A DNA stretch of 64,000 nucleotides from contig NZ_SLVF01000009.1 of the NCBI RefSeq assembly GCF_004345365.1, positions 345,480 to 409,479 of the forward strand. Direction: 5' to 3'. Numbering within the stretch: the first letter of the stretch is position 1; each line of letters starts with the position of its first letter. The position numbers and the translations under genes are program-made. Shown here piece by piece: positions 1 through 8,583 of this stretch. Under the pieces are notes generated by a model that was not told the origin of the DNA, made no database searches, and saw nothing but the letters and a program-made list of their open reading frames with translations. Source of the stretch: Kribbella sp. VKM Ac-2568. GTDB lineage: Bacteria; Actinomycetota; Actinomycetes; Propionibacteriales; Kribbellaceae.

Positions 1-2920
1 CGGCGATCTTGGACTTGACCTTCTTGCCGATGCCTTTGAGGCCTCGGATGATGGGGCCGGCCAACTTGAGGCCTGTCTTGATGACGAAGTCGAGGGCCTT
101 GTTGACCGGTTTTTGGAGCTTCTCGACGATCTCGCGGATCTTCTGGCCGATGCCGCCCAGGCCTATGACGCTGGCTAGGAAGCCGATGATGATGGGGACC
201 ATCTGGCCCAGGACGTCGTTGATCTTGTTCACTACGCCGGAGACGTTGCCGCGGACGATGTCGGCGACCGAGTCGATCACGGTGTTGACGAACTTCATGA
301 TGCGGCCGGCGTTGTTGACGAAGAACATCACCACGTCGTAGATCAGCTTGCAGGCCTTGATGAAGGCGGCGGCCGGGTTGAGCAGGCCGATCAGCCAGGT
401 GATGCCGGCGGTGATGATCTTCGTGATGACGAAGTCCTTCACCTGTTCGAGGATCATCTCCTTGATATCGCCCAGCTTCTCCATCAGCATCTGCCACAGG
501 CCCGCGATGCCTTCGCTGCGGAGCTTCTGGAAGATCTCGACGCCCTTCTCCATCGCCGCCATCGCCGGCTCGCCGATGTTCTTCACCAGCCGGTTGCGGA
601 TGTTGGCCCAGGTGAGGCCGAACAGCGACAGCAGCAACTGCAGGATGCCCTTGATGTCGAACTTGTCGGGCAGCTGTACGCCGCCCTCCGCCAGCGCCCC
701 GAACAGCCAGCTCATCAAGCCCTTGCGCAGGTGGTCGAGGATGTTGTCCTTGAACTTGAGGATGCCGCCCTTGACCCCGGCGATCAGGTTGGAGAGGAAG
801 CCGATCGGGTTCTTGACGATGTCGCCGACCACGCCGGCCACCCGGGCGAGCACGTTCTTCAGCATCGAGACGAGCTCGCGGATCGTGTTGATCACGGCCT
901 TGATCGCGCCGATCGCCTTGTCCACCAGGCCCTTGTTCTCGGCCTGCAGCTCCTCGATCCGCTCGTCCAGTCCCTTGCGGGCCTCGGTGTACTTCGTCGC
1001 CAACGTGTCGACCAGGCTTTCCTGCTTGGAGTCGACGTCGCTCTCCAGCTGCTCGAACTTGTCGCCGATCTCCTTCGACGCCTCCGAGCCAACCTTCTGC
1101 AGATCCCTCGGCAGGCTCTTCACGTATGCCGCGATCTCGCTCCGGCCGGTCGCGATCCGTGCCTTGGCGGCGGTCAGGTCGTTGCCGACGATGTCCGCGA
1201 CCCGGGAGATCACCCGGTCCATCTCCTTGAGGTACAGCTCCCGGCCGGCCACGTAGAACTCGTTGACCTTGTCAGGCATCCCCTTGATCTTGTCCCGCAG
1301 CCAGCGGAACTTGCCGGTCCACCCGCCATACCGGTCCTTCTTGTACGCCGACATCTTGGCCGCGACGTAGCTCTCGAAGGCGGCCCGGGCGGTCTTCTCA
1401 CCGGACTCGAACTCCTTCTCGACCTTGGGGTCGATGCCGTCGAGGATCTTCTTCACGTCGGTCTCGGCGGCGGCGAAGATGCTCTGGATCTTCGTGGTGA
1501 CCTCGGCGCGTTTCGCCTCGTCCTTCGACTTGGTCTTGCCCTTCTCCGCGACCAGCTTCGCCAGCGCAGCACCCTTGGCGCCCTGCATCCCCGCGACGCC
1601 GCCCTTGGTCTCCGCGACCGCTTCCTCTTTGTTCTGCTGGATGACCTGTTGTTCCTCGGCGCGGAAGGCGGCGGGTGCGGCATCGGCGTGCGCGGCCGCG
1701 GCCTGCTTGTCGGCGAGTGCGTCTTGGAACTGAGGCTCGTTCGACTGCGCCAACTGCGGCTCGCTGACCTCGGCTTCGGCCAGCTCCTGGTTGGCCTGGT
1801 GCTTGCCGGCCTCGAGGTTGGTCTGCTCCGGCGGCGCCGTCTTCGGTACTGCGCCGCCCGCCGGGATCGGGACCGCCTGCCCCGGCTGCTCGGTCTCCAT
1901 CGGAGTGACCGGCTTCGCGACACCCTTGGACATGTCGGGCGGGGCCTCGGTGGCGGTCTCGATGTCCTTGGCCTGGCCTTCCTTGCCCTGGCCGACCATG
2001 CCCTTGATCTCGCCCTTGACCTCACCCGCCTTGCCGGACTCCTTGTAGTTGTCGGCTTCCTTCAGGGTCTTCGGCGACTTCGCCTCGATGGCCGTCTTGA
2101 CCGCAGCGATGAAGGCCTTCTTGTCGAAGGTGCCCGCCTGCTGGGCGTCCATCGTGTCGGCCTTGGCCGCCTTGGCCTGGCCGGTGAGATCGTCGGTCGG
2201 GGCGAGCGCCGCGTCCTGGGCCTCCTTGGCCTTCGACGCCGCCGGCGGATGCGCCCTCTTGGCCTTGGCGAAGCCCTTCACGTTCCCCGTCACCTGGGTG
2301 AACGCGGGATCCTCTTCAGGCCGTACTCCGGTCGGCGCGGCCGGCGGCTGCAAGAGTTGATCGGCAGACAGCGGAGCCATCTCCGGCGCGGCCGCACCGC
2401 CCCCGCCGGCTGCACCACCCGCGGCCGCCGGGCCCGCAGTACCGGCGCCGCCTCCACCTGACTTGCCAGCCTTGGCAGCCTTCGCTCCTGCTTTGCCCAG
2501 CGGGCTGACCGCAGGGACCGGCTTCGGCGGCGGTACGGGTTTCTTCGGAGCCACCGCTCCAGGTCCGAATCCGGTCGTCGTCACGGCCAGCGCCGACGCG
2601 GGCGGCTTGGGCCCTTCCAGATCGACCGGCACACCGGCCGCTTTGGCTGCCTTCAGCCCCTTCTCCACGGTGTCGACGGCCGGTTCATCGCGCCGGACCT
2701 CTCGCAGCGCCGCATCGATGTCACCGACAGCGTCCCCACCCGGCGACCTGAGCTTCGCAGCCAGCAACGCGTTGACGGCCGCGTTCCCCGCACTCCGCTG
2801 CAACGCGAGCAAACCCTGCAGGCGACCCCGCGGCCCGCTCGCCGCCTTGCGCTTGACATCCGTCAGGGCGTCAGAGGCCTCGGCCCTGACTGAAGCTGCC
2901 GTCTGACGGGCGCCGACCAT
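1..2920 (-). CDS. eCIS-associated large helical protein, C-terminus beyond the window
   Basis: The frame is open from an ATG at 2920 to base 1, at least 973 codons, so the gene is 3'-truncated by the window edge. GGGAGG lies about 9 nt before the ATG. Residues 37-53 read LLALQRSAGNAAVNALL, a motif I associate with proteins of eCIS/DUF4157 loci. Then comes a Pro/Ala/Gly/Lys-rich low-complexity stretch (about 100-330), a long charged helical and probably coiled-coil part (about 420-700), and a C-terminal part of repeated amphipathic or hydrophobic helices (about 700-970) that looks membrane-active. It is the last gene read in a minus-strand series with the Hsp70-propeller, the AAA+ ATPase and the DUF4255 gene. 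Cargo/effector or a structural accessory are both possible. The eCIS link rests on context plus the N-terminal motif; the function is inference. Confidence 0.75.
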   Translation of the reverse strand, partial: MVGARQTAASVRAEASDALTDVKRKAASGPRGRLQGLLALQRSAGNAAVNALLAAKLRSPGGDAVGDIDAALREVRRDEPAVDTVEKGLKAAKAAGVPVDLEGPKPPASALAVTTTGFGPGAVAPKKPVPPPKPVPAVSPLGKAGAKAAKAGKSGGGGAGTAGPAAAGGAAGGGGAAAPEMAPLSADQLLQPPAAPTGVRPEEDPAFTQVTGNVKGFAKAKRAHPPAASKAKEAQDAALAPTDDLTGQAKAAKADTMDAQQAGTFDKKAFIAAVKTAIEAKSPKTLKEADNYKESGKAGEVKGEIKGMVGQGKEGQAKDIETATEAPPDMSKGVAKPVTPMETEQPGQAVPIPAGGAVPKTAPPEQTNLEAGKHQANQELAEAEVSEPQLAQSNEPQFQDALADKQAAAAHADAAPAAFRAEEQQVIQQNKEEAVAETKGGVAGMQGAKGAALAKLVAEKGKTKSKDEAKRAEVTTKIQSIFAAAETDVKKILDGIDPKVEKEFESGEKTARAAFESYVAAKMSAYKKDRYGGWTGKFRWLRDKIKGMPDKVNEFYVAGRELYLKEMDRVISRVADIVGNDLTAAKARIATGRSEIAAYVKSLPRDLQKVGSEASKEIGDKFEQLESDVDSKQESLVDTLATKYTEARKGLDERIEELQAENKGLVDKAIGAIKAVINTIRELVSMLKNVLARVAGVVGDIVKNPIGFLSNLIAGVKGGILKFKDNILDHLRKGLMSWLFGALAEGGVQLPDKFDIKGILQLLLSLFGLTWANIRNRLVKNIGEPAMAAMEKGVEIFQKLRSEGIAGLWQMLMEKLGDIKEMILEQVKDFVITKIITAGITWLIGLLNPAAAFIKACKLIYDVVMFFVNNAGRIMKFVNTVIDSVADIVRGNVSGVVNKINDVLGQMVPIIIGFLASVIGLGGIGQKIREIVEKLQKPVNKALDFVIKTGLKLAGPIIRGLKGIGKKVKSKIA

Positions 2921-3117
2921 GCTTCGAGCCTCCCGGGTACGCCGCTGCCGACCAGCCGATGACCAGGCACATCCCCGGGCACTCCTCCCTGCCCGAAAGG
3001 GCATCTCCCCTGCTCAAGCCATACCGCCATCGCCATCGCCACCGCCCAGGCCTGGTCCCTGCGGCAGGTCAGGCCGTGTCCCGGGTCAGCTCGGTGTTGC
3101 ACCGTCGCAGAGCCGGG

Positions 3118-5637
3118 CTATTTCGGCACGGAGATGGTGGTCTCGACGCGGTTGGTGCTGGTGCTGATCACCGAGATCGTGCCGGACTTGTTGTTGGCGA
3201 TGTAGAGGTGTTGCCCGTCGGCGCTCTTGGCGATGTCTGTCGGGTTCTTGCCGACAGAGATGGGCGGGGCGAACGGGTGGAGCGTCGACGTGTCCATGAC
3301 CGCGACCTGGTTGCGGTCATGGAGCGTGCCGTAGAGCCGTCGGCCGTCCGGACTGACCGCGACGTCCCAGGCGTTCGCCGGCAGCGTGATCGACGATGCA
3401 GTGACGGATCCCGACGACGTGTCGATCACGGACACCTCGTTCGAGTCGATGTGGGTGACGTACAGCCGGGAGCCGTCCGGGCTGACCGCCAGCGCATGAG
3501 GCTTCGCGGGTACCGCGATCGGTTTGCCGACGATCCGGTTCGTGGTGGTGTCGATCACGGAGACGGTGTTCGACTGGTAGTTCGCGACGTAGGCGCGGCT
3601 GCGGTTCGGCGAGAGCGTCACCTGCAACGGAGAGTCGCCGACGGGGATGGTGGCGATCGTCCTGCTCGCCGCCGTGTCGATGACGGACACGCTGTCCGAA
3701 CCGGTGTTGGTGACGTAGGCCCGAGCGGCCGTCGGATGCACTGCGACCGCGAGCGGCATCCTGCCGACCTTGATCGGGCGGCCCTCCTTCGCGACCGCCG
3801 CGGTGTCGATCACGGTCACGGTGCCCGGATCAGCGGCGACGACGTACGAGCGGGTGCCGTCCGGCTGTACGCCCACACCTCGCGGCTGGTTGCCCACCGC
3901 GATCGGGCGTCCGGCGAGCTTGCCGCTGCCGACGTCGACCACCGACAGGGTGTTCAGGTCACTGTTGCTGGCGTAGATCCGGCGACCGTCGCTGCTGACC
4001 GCCACCCCGTAGATGCCCGGCGCGCCGGGAACCACACGGGTCGGGGCGGAAGTCGGTGCGGACGAAGGGGCGGACGTCGGCGCACTCGGGCCGGATGACT
4101 GCCCCGGGCTCGGGGCGGGCGTCGACGGGCCTTGCTGGGCCTCGTCACGGGGCTCGTCTCGCAGGGCGAGGGCGCCGACAACTACTACGGCCAGTACTGC
4201 GGCCGCGGCGAGGCCGATCGCCAGCCAGCGGTTCCGCCACCACGGATTGCGCTGGTCCGCGTCGGGGCCGGACGGTCCGGCGCCGGCAGGCCCGGTCCCC
4301 AGCAGCGTCGCAGCTGTGACCGGTTGGGTATCCACCTGGGCGGGGATCGACTGAGTGCCAGCCTGGCTGGGGATCGGCTGGGTCTCCGCCTGGGCTGGGA
4401 TCGGCTGGGTCTCCGCCTGGCTGGGGATCGGCTGGGTGTCGGCCGCACTCGGGTCGGGCTGAGCGATAGGAGGCAGGACCTCGCGCAAGACTCGTGCGTC
4501 CGCCAGAGCTCGGGCGTCCCGGGCCGCCTGCCCGTCGCGTCGTACCGGAGCCGGCTGATCCACCGCGGCCTCGGGCGCGGCGTACAGGACGGCGCCGAGG
4601 GCGATGTCGTGCTTGGGGTGAGTGTCGAGGGCGGTCGCCGTGCCGAAGGTGCTCTGCAGCAGATGGCTGACCAGCGGAATCCGGGAGCTGCCGCCGACCA
4701 GAACGATCGCGGTGAGCTCGTCGCTGGAGACGCCCGCCACGCGCAGTGCCCGGCTGGTGGCGTCGACGGTGTCCCGCATCGACGGGCCGATCAGGTTCTC
4801 CAGCTCGGAGCGGGTCAGCCGTACCGACGTGATGCGGCCGGGCAGAGTCACCGGGATGACCGTGTCGACGTCGGCGGACAGCGCCTCCTTGGCCTCGACG
4901 CAGTCGCGCCGCAGCCTGGTCAGCGCCACCTTGGCCTCCGGCGTCGTCAGATCGAGGTCGGTGATCGCCGGGCCCAGCGACCCCACCACGTGCTGGAAGA
5001 CGGCCTCGTCGAAATCCACCCCACCGAGGTGCTCGACGCCGTCCGGGCTGCCCAGGATCGTGAAACCGGTCCCCGTCTTCTCCAGCACACACACATCGAA
5101 GGTGCCGCCACCCAGGTCGTACACGACGACCCGGGCGCCGGGGTCGAGTTGCGCCCGCGCCGCGTACTGGACGGCGGCCGCCTGTGGCTCCGGACAGGTC
5201 CGGGCCGGTCCGACGTCCGCCATCGTGAAGACCTGGTCGAGCAGATCCCGCTTGTACTCACCCCAGTTCGCCGGGAAGGTCAGCACCACTTCGTCCGGCG
5301 CAGACCCCAGCCGCTCGGTGGCGGCCGCGACCACCCACGCCAGCAGCCGCGCGGTCAGCGCCTGCGGCGAGAACGGCGTGCCCGCCACCAGCAACGGAAC
5401 CGGATCACCCATCCGCCGCTTGAACTCCCGCACCACCCGCGCGGGATCGATGGACCCTTTGCGCTCGGCCGCCTCACCGATCAGGAACTGGCCGTCCTCC
5501 TGGAGGAACAACACCGACGGGATCTGCAGGGCGCGATTCCCCAGCCCGAGCATCGACGGCGGCTTGCCGCTGCCCAGGTCGTACGTCGCCGCGGCCGTGA
5601 ACGTGGTCCCGAGGTCGACGCCGAGTCGATAGCCCAT
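3118..5637 (-). CDS. Hsp70-type ATPase fused to a transmembrane segment and YVTN beta-propeller
   Basis: This 839-residue protein starts at ATG 5637, preceded by a G-rich Shine-Dalgarno. Residues 1-370 are an Hsp70/actin-fold ATPase domain: phosphate-1 loop GVDLGTT near residue 6, phosphate-2 loop YDLGGGTFDV near 170, adenosine loop VGGSSRIP near 312. The usual Hsp70 peptide-binding domain is absent. In its place are a linker with four 9-residue repeats of the TQPIPSQAE type (about 400-440), one hydrophobic helix (about 471-493), a Pro/Ser/Thr linker, and about seven YVTN-type propeller repeats (SVIDT...VAVSPDG...YVTN) to the end. The topology suggests a cytoplasmic ATPase and an external propeller. 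It sits 28 nt downstream of the eCIS AAA+ ATPase gene, so co-expression is likely. Its role is unknown; chaperoning or sensing for the injection particle is inference. Confidence 0.88.
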   Translation of the reverse strand: MGYRLGVDLGTTFTAAATYDLGSGKPPSMLGLGNRALQIPSVLFLQEDGQFLIGEAAERKGSIDPARVVREFKRRMGDPVPLLVAGTPFSPQALTARLLAWVVAAATERLGSAPDEVVLTFPANWGEYKRDLLDQVFTMADVGPARTCPEPQAAAVQYAARAQLDPGARVVVYDLGGGTFDVCVLEKTGTGFTILGSPDGVEHLGGVDFDEAVFQHVVGSLGPAITDLDLTTPEAKVALTRLRRDCVEAKEALSADVDTVIPVTLPGRITSVRLTRSELENLIGPSMRDTVDATSRALRVAGVSSDELTAIVLVGGSSRIPLVSHLLQSTFGTATALDTHPKHDIALGAVLYAAPEAAVDQPAPVRRDGQAARDARALADARVLREVLPPIAQPDPSAADTQPIPSQAETQPIPAQAETQPIPSQAGTQSIPAQVDTQPVTAATLLGTGPAGAGPSGPDADQRNPWWRNRWLAIGLAAAAVLAVVVVGALALRDEPRDEAQQGPSTPAPSPGQSSGPSAPTSAPSSAPTSAPTRVVPGAPGIYGVAVSSDGRRIYASNSDLNTLSVVDVGSGKLAGRPIAVGNQPRGVGVQPDGTRSYVVAADPGTVTVIDTAAVAKEGRPIKVGRMPLAVAVHPTAARAYVTNTGSDSVSVIDTAASRTIATIPVGDSPLQVTLSPNRSRAYVANYQSNTVSVIDTTTNRIVGKPIAVPAKPHALAVSPDGSRLYVTHIDSNEVSVIDTSSGSVTASSITLPANAWDVAVSPDGRRLYGTLHDRNQVAVMDTSTLHPFAPPISVGKNPTDIAKSADGQHLYIANNKSGTISVISTSTNRVETTISVPK
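4325..4440 (-). repeat. 27-nt tandem repeat coding TQPIPSQAE-type units
   Basis: About four in-frame copies of a 27-nt unit lie inside the Hsp70-propeller gene and encode the extended Thr/Gln/Pro linker just before the membrane helix. The copies differ at a few positions (S/A, E/G/D), so this is an older expansion, yet still regular enough to vary in copy number between strains. Confidence 0.7.
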
Positions 5638-5665
5638 CGTCAGTCCCCCCGGAGTCCCATAGCAG

Positions 5666-7729
5666 TCAGTTTGCGCGTGTCCCCGGCATTTGTCCGTCCA
5701 GCAGCGGGAAATACTCGCCGAACTCGCGTTCGAGGACCAGGCGGCCGAGTTTGCGGTACTCCTGGCCGACCGCCGTGATGAGATCCACCATGCGCACCGG
5801 TTGGCCGGACTCGGCGGCCAGGTAGGCGGCGCTCACCGAGGCCGACCGGATGTTGCCACCGGCCAGTTCGAAGGACTGCGCGCAGAACTCCAGCTCCAGG
5901 TCGTCACCGAGTGGCAGCGGTGGCGCCAGGCACTGTTGCCAGAGCCGGAGCCGCAGATCCGGGGTCGGCGCCGGGAAGTCGATGATCGCGTCGAGCCGCC
6001 GGGTGAAGGCGTCGTCGATGTTGGCCCGCAGGTTGGTCGCCAGGATCGCCAGCCCGTCGAAGCTCTCCAACCGCTGCAGCAGGTAGGCGCTCTCGATGTT
6101 GGCGTATCGGTCGTGCGCGTCACGGACGTCGCTGCGCTTGCCGAAGATCGCGTCTGCCTCGTCGAAGAACAGCACGGCGTTCACTCCGCCGGCCTCACTG
6201 AAAATCCGCTCGAGGTTCTTCTCGGTCTCGCCGACGTATTTGTCCACCACGGTCGCCAGGTTGACGGTGTACAGGTCGAGCCCGAGTTCGGTCGCGATCA
6301 CCTCGGCCGACATCGTCTTGCCGGTGCCGGAATCGCCCGCGAACAAGGCGGTCACGCCCCGCCCGCGTCCCCCGCCGCGCCGCATCCGCCAGTCGGTCAA
6401 CACCGTGTCGCGGTGCCGCGCCCGAGCTGCCAACCCCTGCAGCGCCCGCAGTACAGCAGGAGCAAGGACGAGGTCGGCCCACCCGACCTCCGGCTCGATC
6501 CTTCGGGCCAGCCGCTCGAGTCCGGCCGCGTTCTGAGCCCGTACTCCGCGGCGCAGGTCGTCTGCGGTGATCGCCGTGCCCGCGAGCAGGGCCGATGCCG
6601 CCGCCGTCTTGAACACGTTCCGCACCTGGCCGGGCCCCAGCGCGAGGTGCGCCGCCAGGATCTCGGGATCGAGCTCCGACTCGCTCAGGTGTCCCCGCCA
6701 GAGTTCGATCCGGTCATGCGCGCCGAGTACGGGCGCGTCCACCGTCAGCGGGGTCTCCGGACTCCACCGCGGGTCCCAGGTCGTCGTACCGATGAACAGG
6801 ACAGGCACTTCCCAGCGGCTCAACCGGTGTAGCGACTCCAGCGATGCCTCGGCCAGTGCTTCCACCGGCCCGACGACCAGCCCCGCGTCCTGCAGCAACG
6901 CCTCACGCCCGGCGATCACGGCCAGGCCGAGCGGATCGGCGTCGCGCGCCATCAGGGTCAGGTCGATCGCGACGACGTCCCGCCCCGCGTCCACCAACGC
7001 CGCCGCCGCGATGGACTGTCCGGTACCGGCCTCGTGCTCGCGCAGATGAACCAGCCGCACGCCGGCCGCCATGCTCCGGCCGAGATCCGCGCTCGCGTCG
7101 GTCCTGTACGGCGTCAGCTCCGCCAGCATCGGCACCAGCCGGTGATCGGGCAGGTCGTCCCCGAGCAGGTGCGCGGCCACCCGGTCCGGTACCCGGATCG
7201 CGCGGGTCAGGAAAGGTCGCTCGGGGTCCTCCACGATCAGCAGGCCACGATCCACCAGCGGCCCGCTCGCCATCAGCCGGCCGCGTGCAACCGACGACAT
7301 CGACGAGGCACCGGCGAGTTCCAGCGCGAGTCCCACGCTCGGACGCCGCCTGGTCACGTCGTCGTTGAGGTAGCCGTAGAGCCGTTCGAACCTGCTGTCG
7401 AGATCGGGCAGCAGCGCGATCACCAGCAGCTCGGTGTCCAGCTCCGACAACCCGGCGACGGCGGCCAGCCGGCGCAGCCGAATGACGTTGCCCTCAGCAA
7501 TTAATTCGTCGGCTGAGCGTTCGAGTCCGGCGGCCGCGGCCTGATCCACGACCGCCACATGCGCCTCGCCGCTGAGCAGGCGGTCGACGAGTTCGTCGTT
7601 GACGTACAGGCCACGGAACGGGTCGTCCATCGCGGGATCATCCGCACGGCGCTGAGCCACCAGCGCCCGGATCCGGTCCTCGACCAGGCCCAGGCGCGCC
7701 AGGAGATAGTCCAGCCCGTGCGTGGTCAC
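5666..7729 (-). CDS. eCIS AAA+ ATPase (Afp15-like)
   Basis: This is a 687-residue ATPase. The GTG at 7729 is chosen because its GTGA overlaps the stop of the DUF4255 gene by 4 nt, a translational-coupling arrangement; the frame stays open further upstream only as an overlap artefact. Residues about 1-400 form the divergent N-terminal half seen in these ATPases. Walker A is GDSGTGKT at 465-472, Walker B is VLFFDEADAIF near 515, and FTRRLD near 577 is the likely arginine-finger region. Family knowledge: Afp15-type AAA+ ATPases belong to the core eCIS gene set and are needed for particle assembly. The Hsp70-propeller gene follows 28 nt downstream. Confidence 0.88.
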   Translation of the reverse strand: MTTHGLDYLLARLGLVEDRIRALVAQRRADDPAMDDPFRGLYVNDELVDRLLSGEAHVAVVDQAAAAGLERSADELIAEGNVIRLRRLAAVAGLSELDTELLVIALLPDLDSRFERLYGYLNDDVTRRRPSVGLALELAGASSMSSVARGRLMASGPLVDRGLLIVEDPERPFLTRAIRVPDRVAAHLLGDDLPDHRLVPMLAELTPYRTDASADLGRSMAAGVRLVHLREHEAGTGQSIAAAALVDAGRDVVAIDLTLMARDADPLGLAVIAGREALLQDAGLVVGPVEALAEASLESLHRLSRWEVPVLFIGTTTWDPRWSPETPLTVDAPVLGAHDRIELWRGHLSESELDPEILAAHLALGPGQVRNVFKTAAASALLAGTAITADDLRRGVRAQNAAGLERLARRIEPEVGWADLVLAPAVLRALQGLAARARHRDTVLTDWRMRRGGGRGRGVTALFAGDSGTGKTMSAEVIATELGLDLYTVNLATVVDKYVGETEKNLERIFSEAGGVNAVLFFDEADAIFGKRSDVRDAHDRYANIESAYLLQRLESFDGLAILATNLRANIDDAFTRRLDAIIDFPAPTPDLRLRLWQQCLAPPLPLGDDLELEFCAQSFELAGGNIRSASVSAAYLAAESGQPVRMVDLITAVGQEYRKLGRLVLEREFGEYFPLLDGQMPGTRAN

Positions 7730-8385
7730 CCGGTCCTCTTGCGCGGCCGCCGGGGATTGGGGCGCTGCGGCTTGTTCGCAGTACGGCCTGCCTCTTCGCG
7801 CGGCGGCCAGCCATCTGTGCCACCCATCGACACCCGCGGCGGCTGGTCCACCAGCGTGGCCGCCTCGTAGACGCGACCAGTCGGGGTCGGTGCGCAGATC
7901 ACCAGGTCCAGGGACGGTTTGAGCTCTCCGCCGAGTGCGGACCAGACATCGGCGAAGGAGCGGTCCTCCGGCGGCGGCAGCGCGATCGAGACCGGCACCG
8001 AGAGGCCTAGCTCGGCCAGGGGGCCGGTGAGCAGGTCCGTGGGCAGCGCGTCGTGCCGCAGGAAGCAGGAGAGCAGGCCGGACAGCAGCCGGTGCTCGTC
8101 CTCGGGCCGCTGGGTCCAGGCCGTCACCAGGTAGGACAGCTTGAAGTAGCGGGGTGGCAGGTGCCGCGCCGTGATCCGCTGGTCGTCGTCGTACTCGTTC
8201 AGCAGGCCGCGCTCGCGGCGGCGCAGATCCTCGCGGATGTCGTACAGGTAGACGTCGATCGTGGGAGCGTTGCGCCGGCTCGACCAATCCTTGGTAGGGG
8301 CGTCGAACACCACCTCGACGTCCCGCGCACCGATCGCCTCGCGCTGGATCAGAGCCTGCAGCGCCGAGTCCACCTCTTGGATCAC
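7726..8385 (-). CDS. DUF4255 (Pvc16_N/Afp16-like) tail terminator of an eCIS
   Basis: The gene encodes 219 residues from GTG 8385 (VIQEVDSALQALIQREA), which matches the usual N-terminus of the family. Diagnostic stretches are RRNAPTIDVYLYDIREDLRR, RYFKLSYLVTAWTQRPEDEH and LSGLLSCFLRHDALP. Family knowledge: Afp16/Pvc16 caps the tube and sheath and ends tail polymerisation. It is the first gene of the minus-strand run and overlaps the AAA+ ATPase start by 4 nt. No good Shine-Dalgarno precedes the GTG, so a leaderless transcript or a slightly different start is possible. The last ~15 residues are Arg/Pro-rich and look unstructured. Confidence 0.88.
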   Translation of the reverse strand: MIQEVDSALQALIQREAIGARDVEVVFDAPTKDWSSRRNAPTIDVYLYDIREDLRRRERGLLNEYDDDQRITARHLPPRYFKLSYLVTAWTQRPEDEHRLLSGLLSCFLRHDALPTDLLTGPLAELGLSVPVSIALPPPEDRSFADVWSALGGELKPSLDLVICAPTPTGRVYEAATLVDQPPRVSMGGTDGWPPREEAGRTANKPQRPNPRRPRKRTG

Positions 8386-8454
8386 GTGAACGAGTGTTCT
8401 GCCCGGGCCGCGCCGGCCCGGAGCGGGCAAGGGTCGAGCCTGGGGCACTGTCGG

Positions 8455-8470
8455 CTGCCCGATCGGGCAG
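8455..8470. promoter_or_regulatory. 16-bp perfect palindrome in the divergent eCIS promoter region
   Basis: CTGCCCGATCGGGCAG is a perfect palindrome in the 198-nt gap (8386-8583) between the divergent DUF4255 gene and the Ig/Fn3 protein gene. A related half-site pair (TGCCCGGGCC ... GAGCGGGCA) lies about 40 nt closer to the DUF4255 start. The position suits a shared operator. The LuxR-type regulator gene at 14974-15600 is one candidate binder, which is inference. Confidence 0.4.
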
Positions 8471-8583
8471 GCCGGGCTGCACCAGCAGGCAGGCGGCTCG
8501 GCCTCCACTAGGTGCGTACTACGGGCTTAGCCTGAGACCGACACCGGAGATCGAGCCGGACGGCGAAGTGGGGGGAGGGCCGA

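Noticed and set aside
731..2461. 576-codon open frame on the plus strand
   Set aside because: It is the complement, in register, of the minus-strand eCIS-associated gene; its Leu/Arg/Asp-rich product has no family features and the minus frame is open across the whole 2.9 kb with a good start.
4132..5778. 548-codon plus-strand frame opposite the Hsp70-propeller gene
   Set aside because: Antisense artefact of high GC; the minus strand carries clear Hsp70 and propeller motifs.
7730..8482. N-terminal extension of the AAA+ ATPase to 938 residues
   Set aside because: The upstream part overlaps the DUF4255 gene in another frame; the GTGA overlap at 7729 marks the real start.
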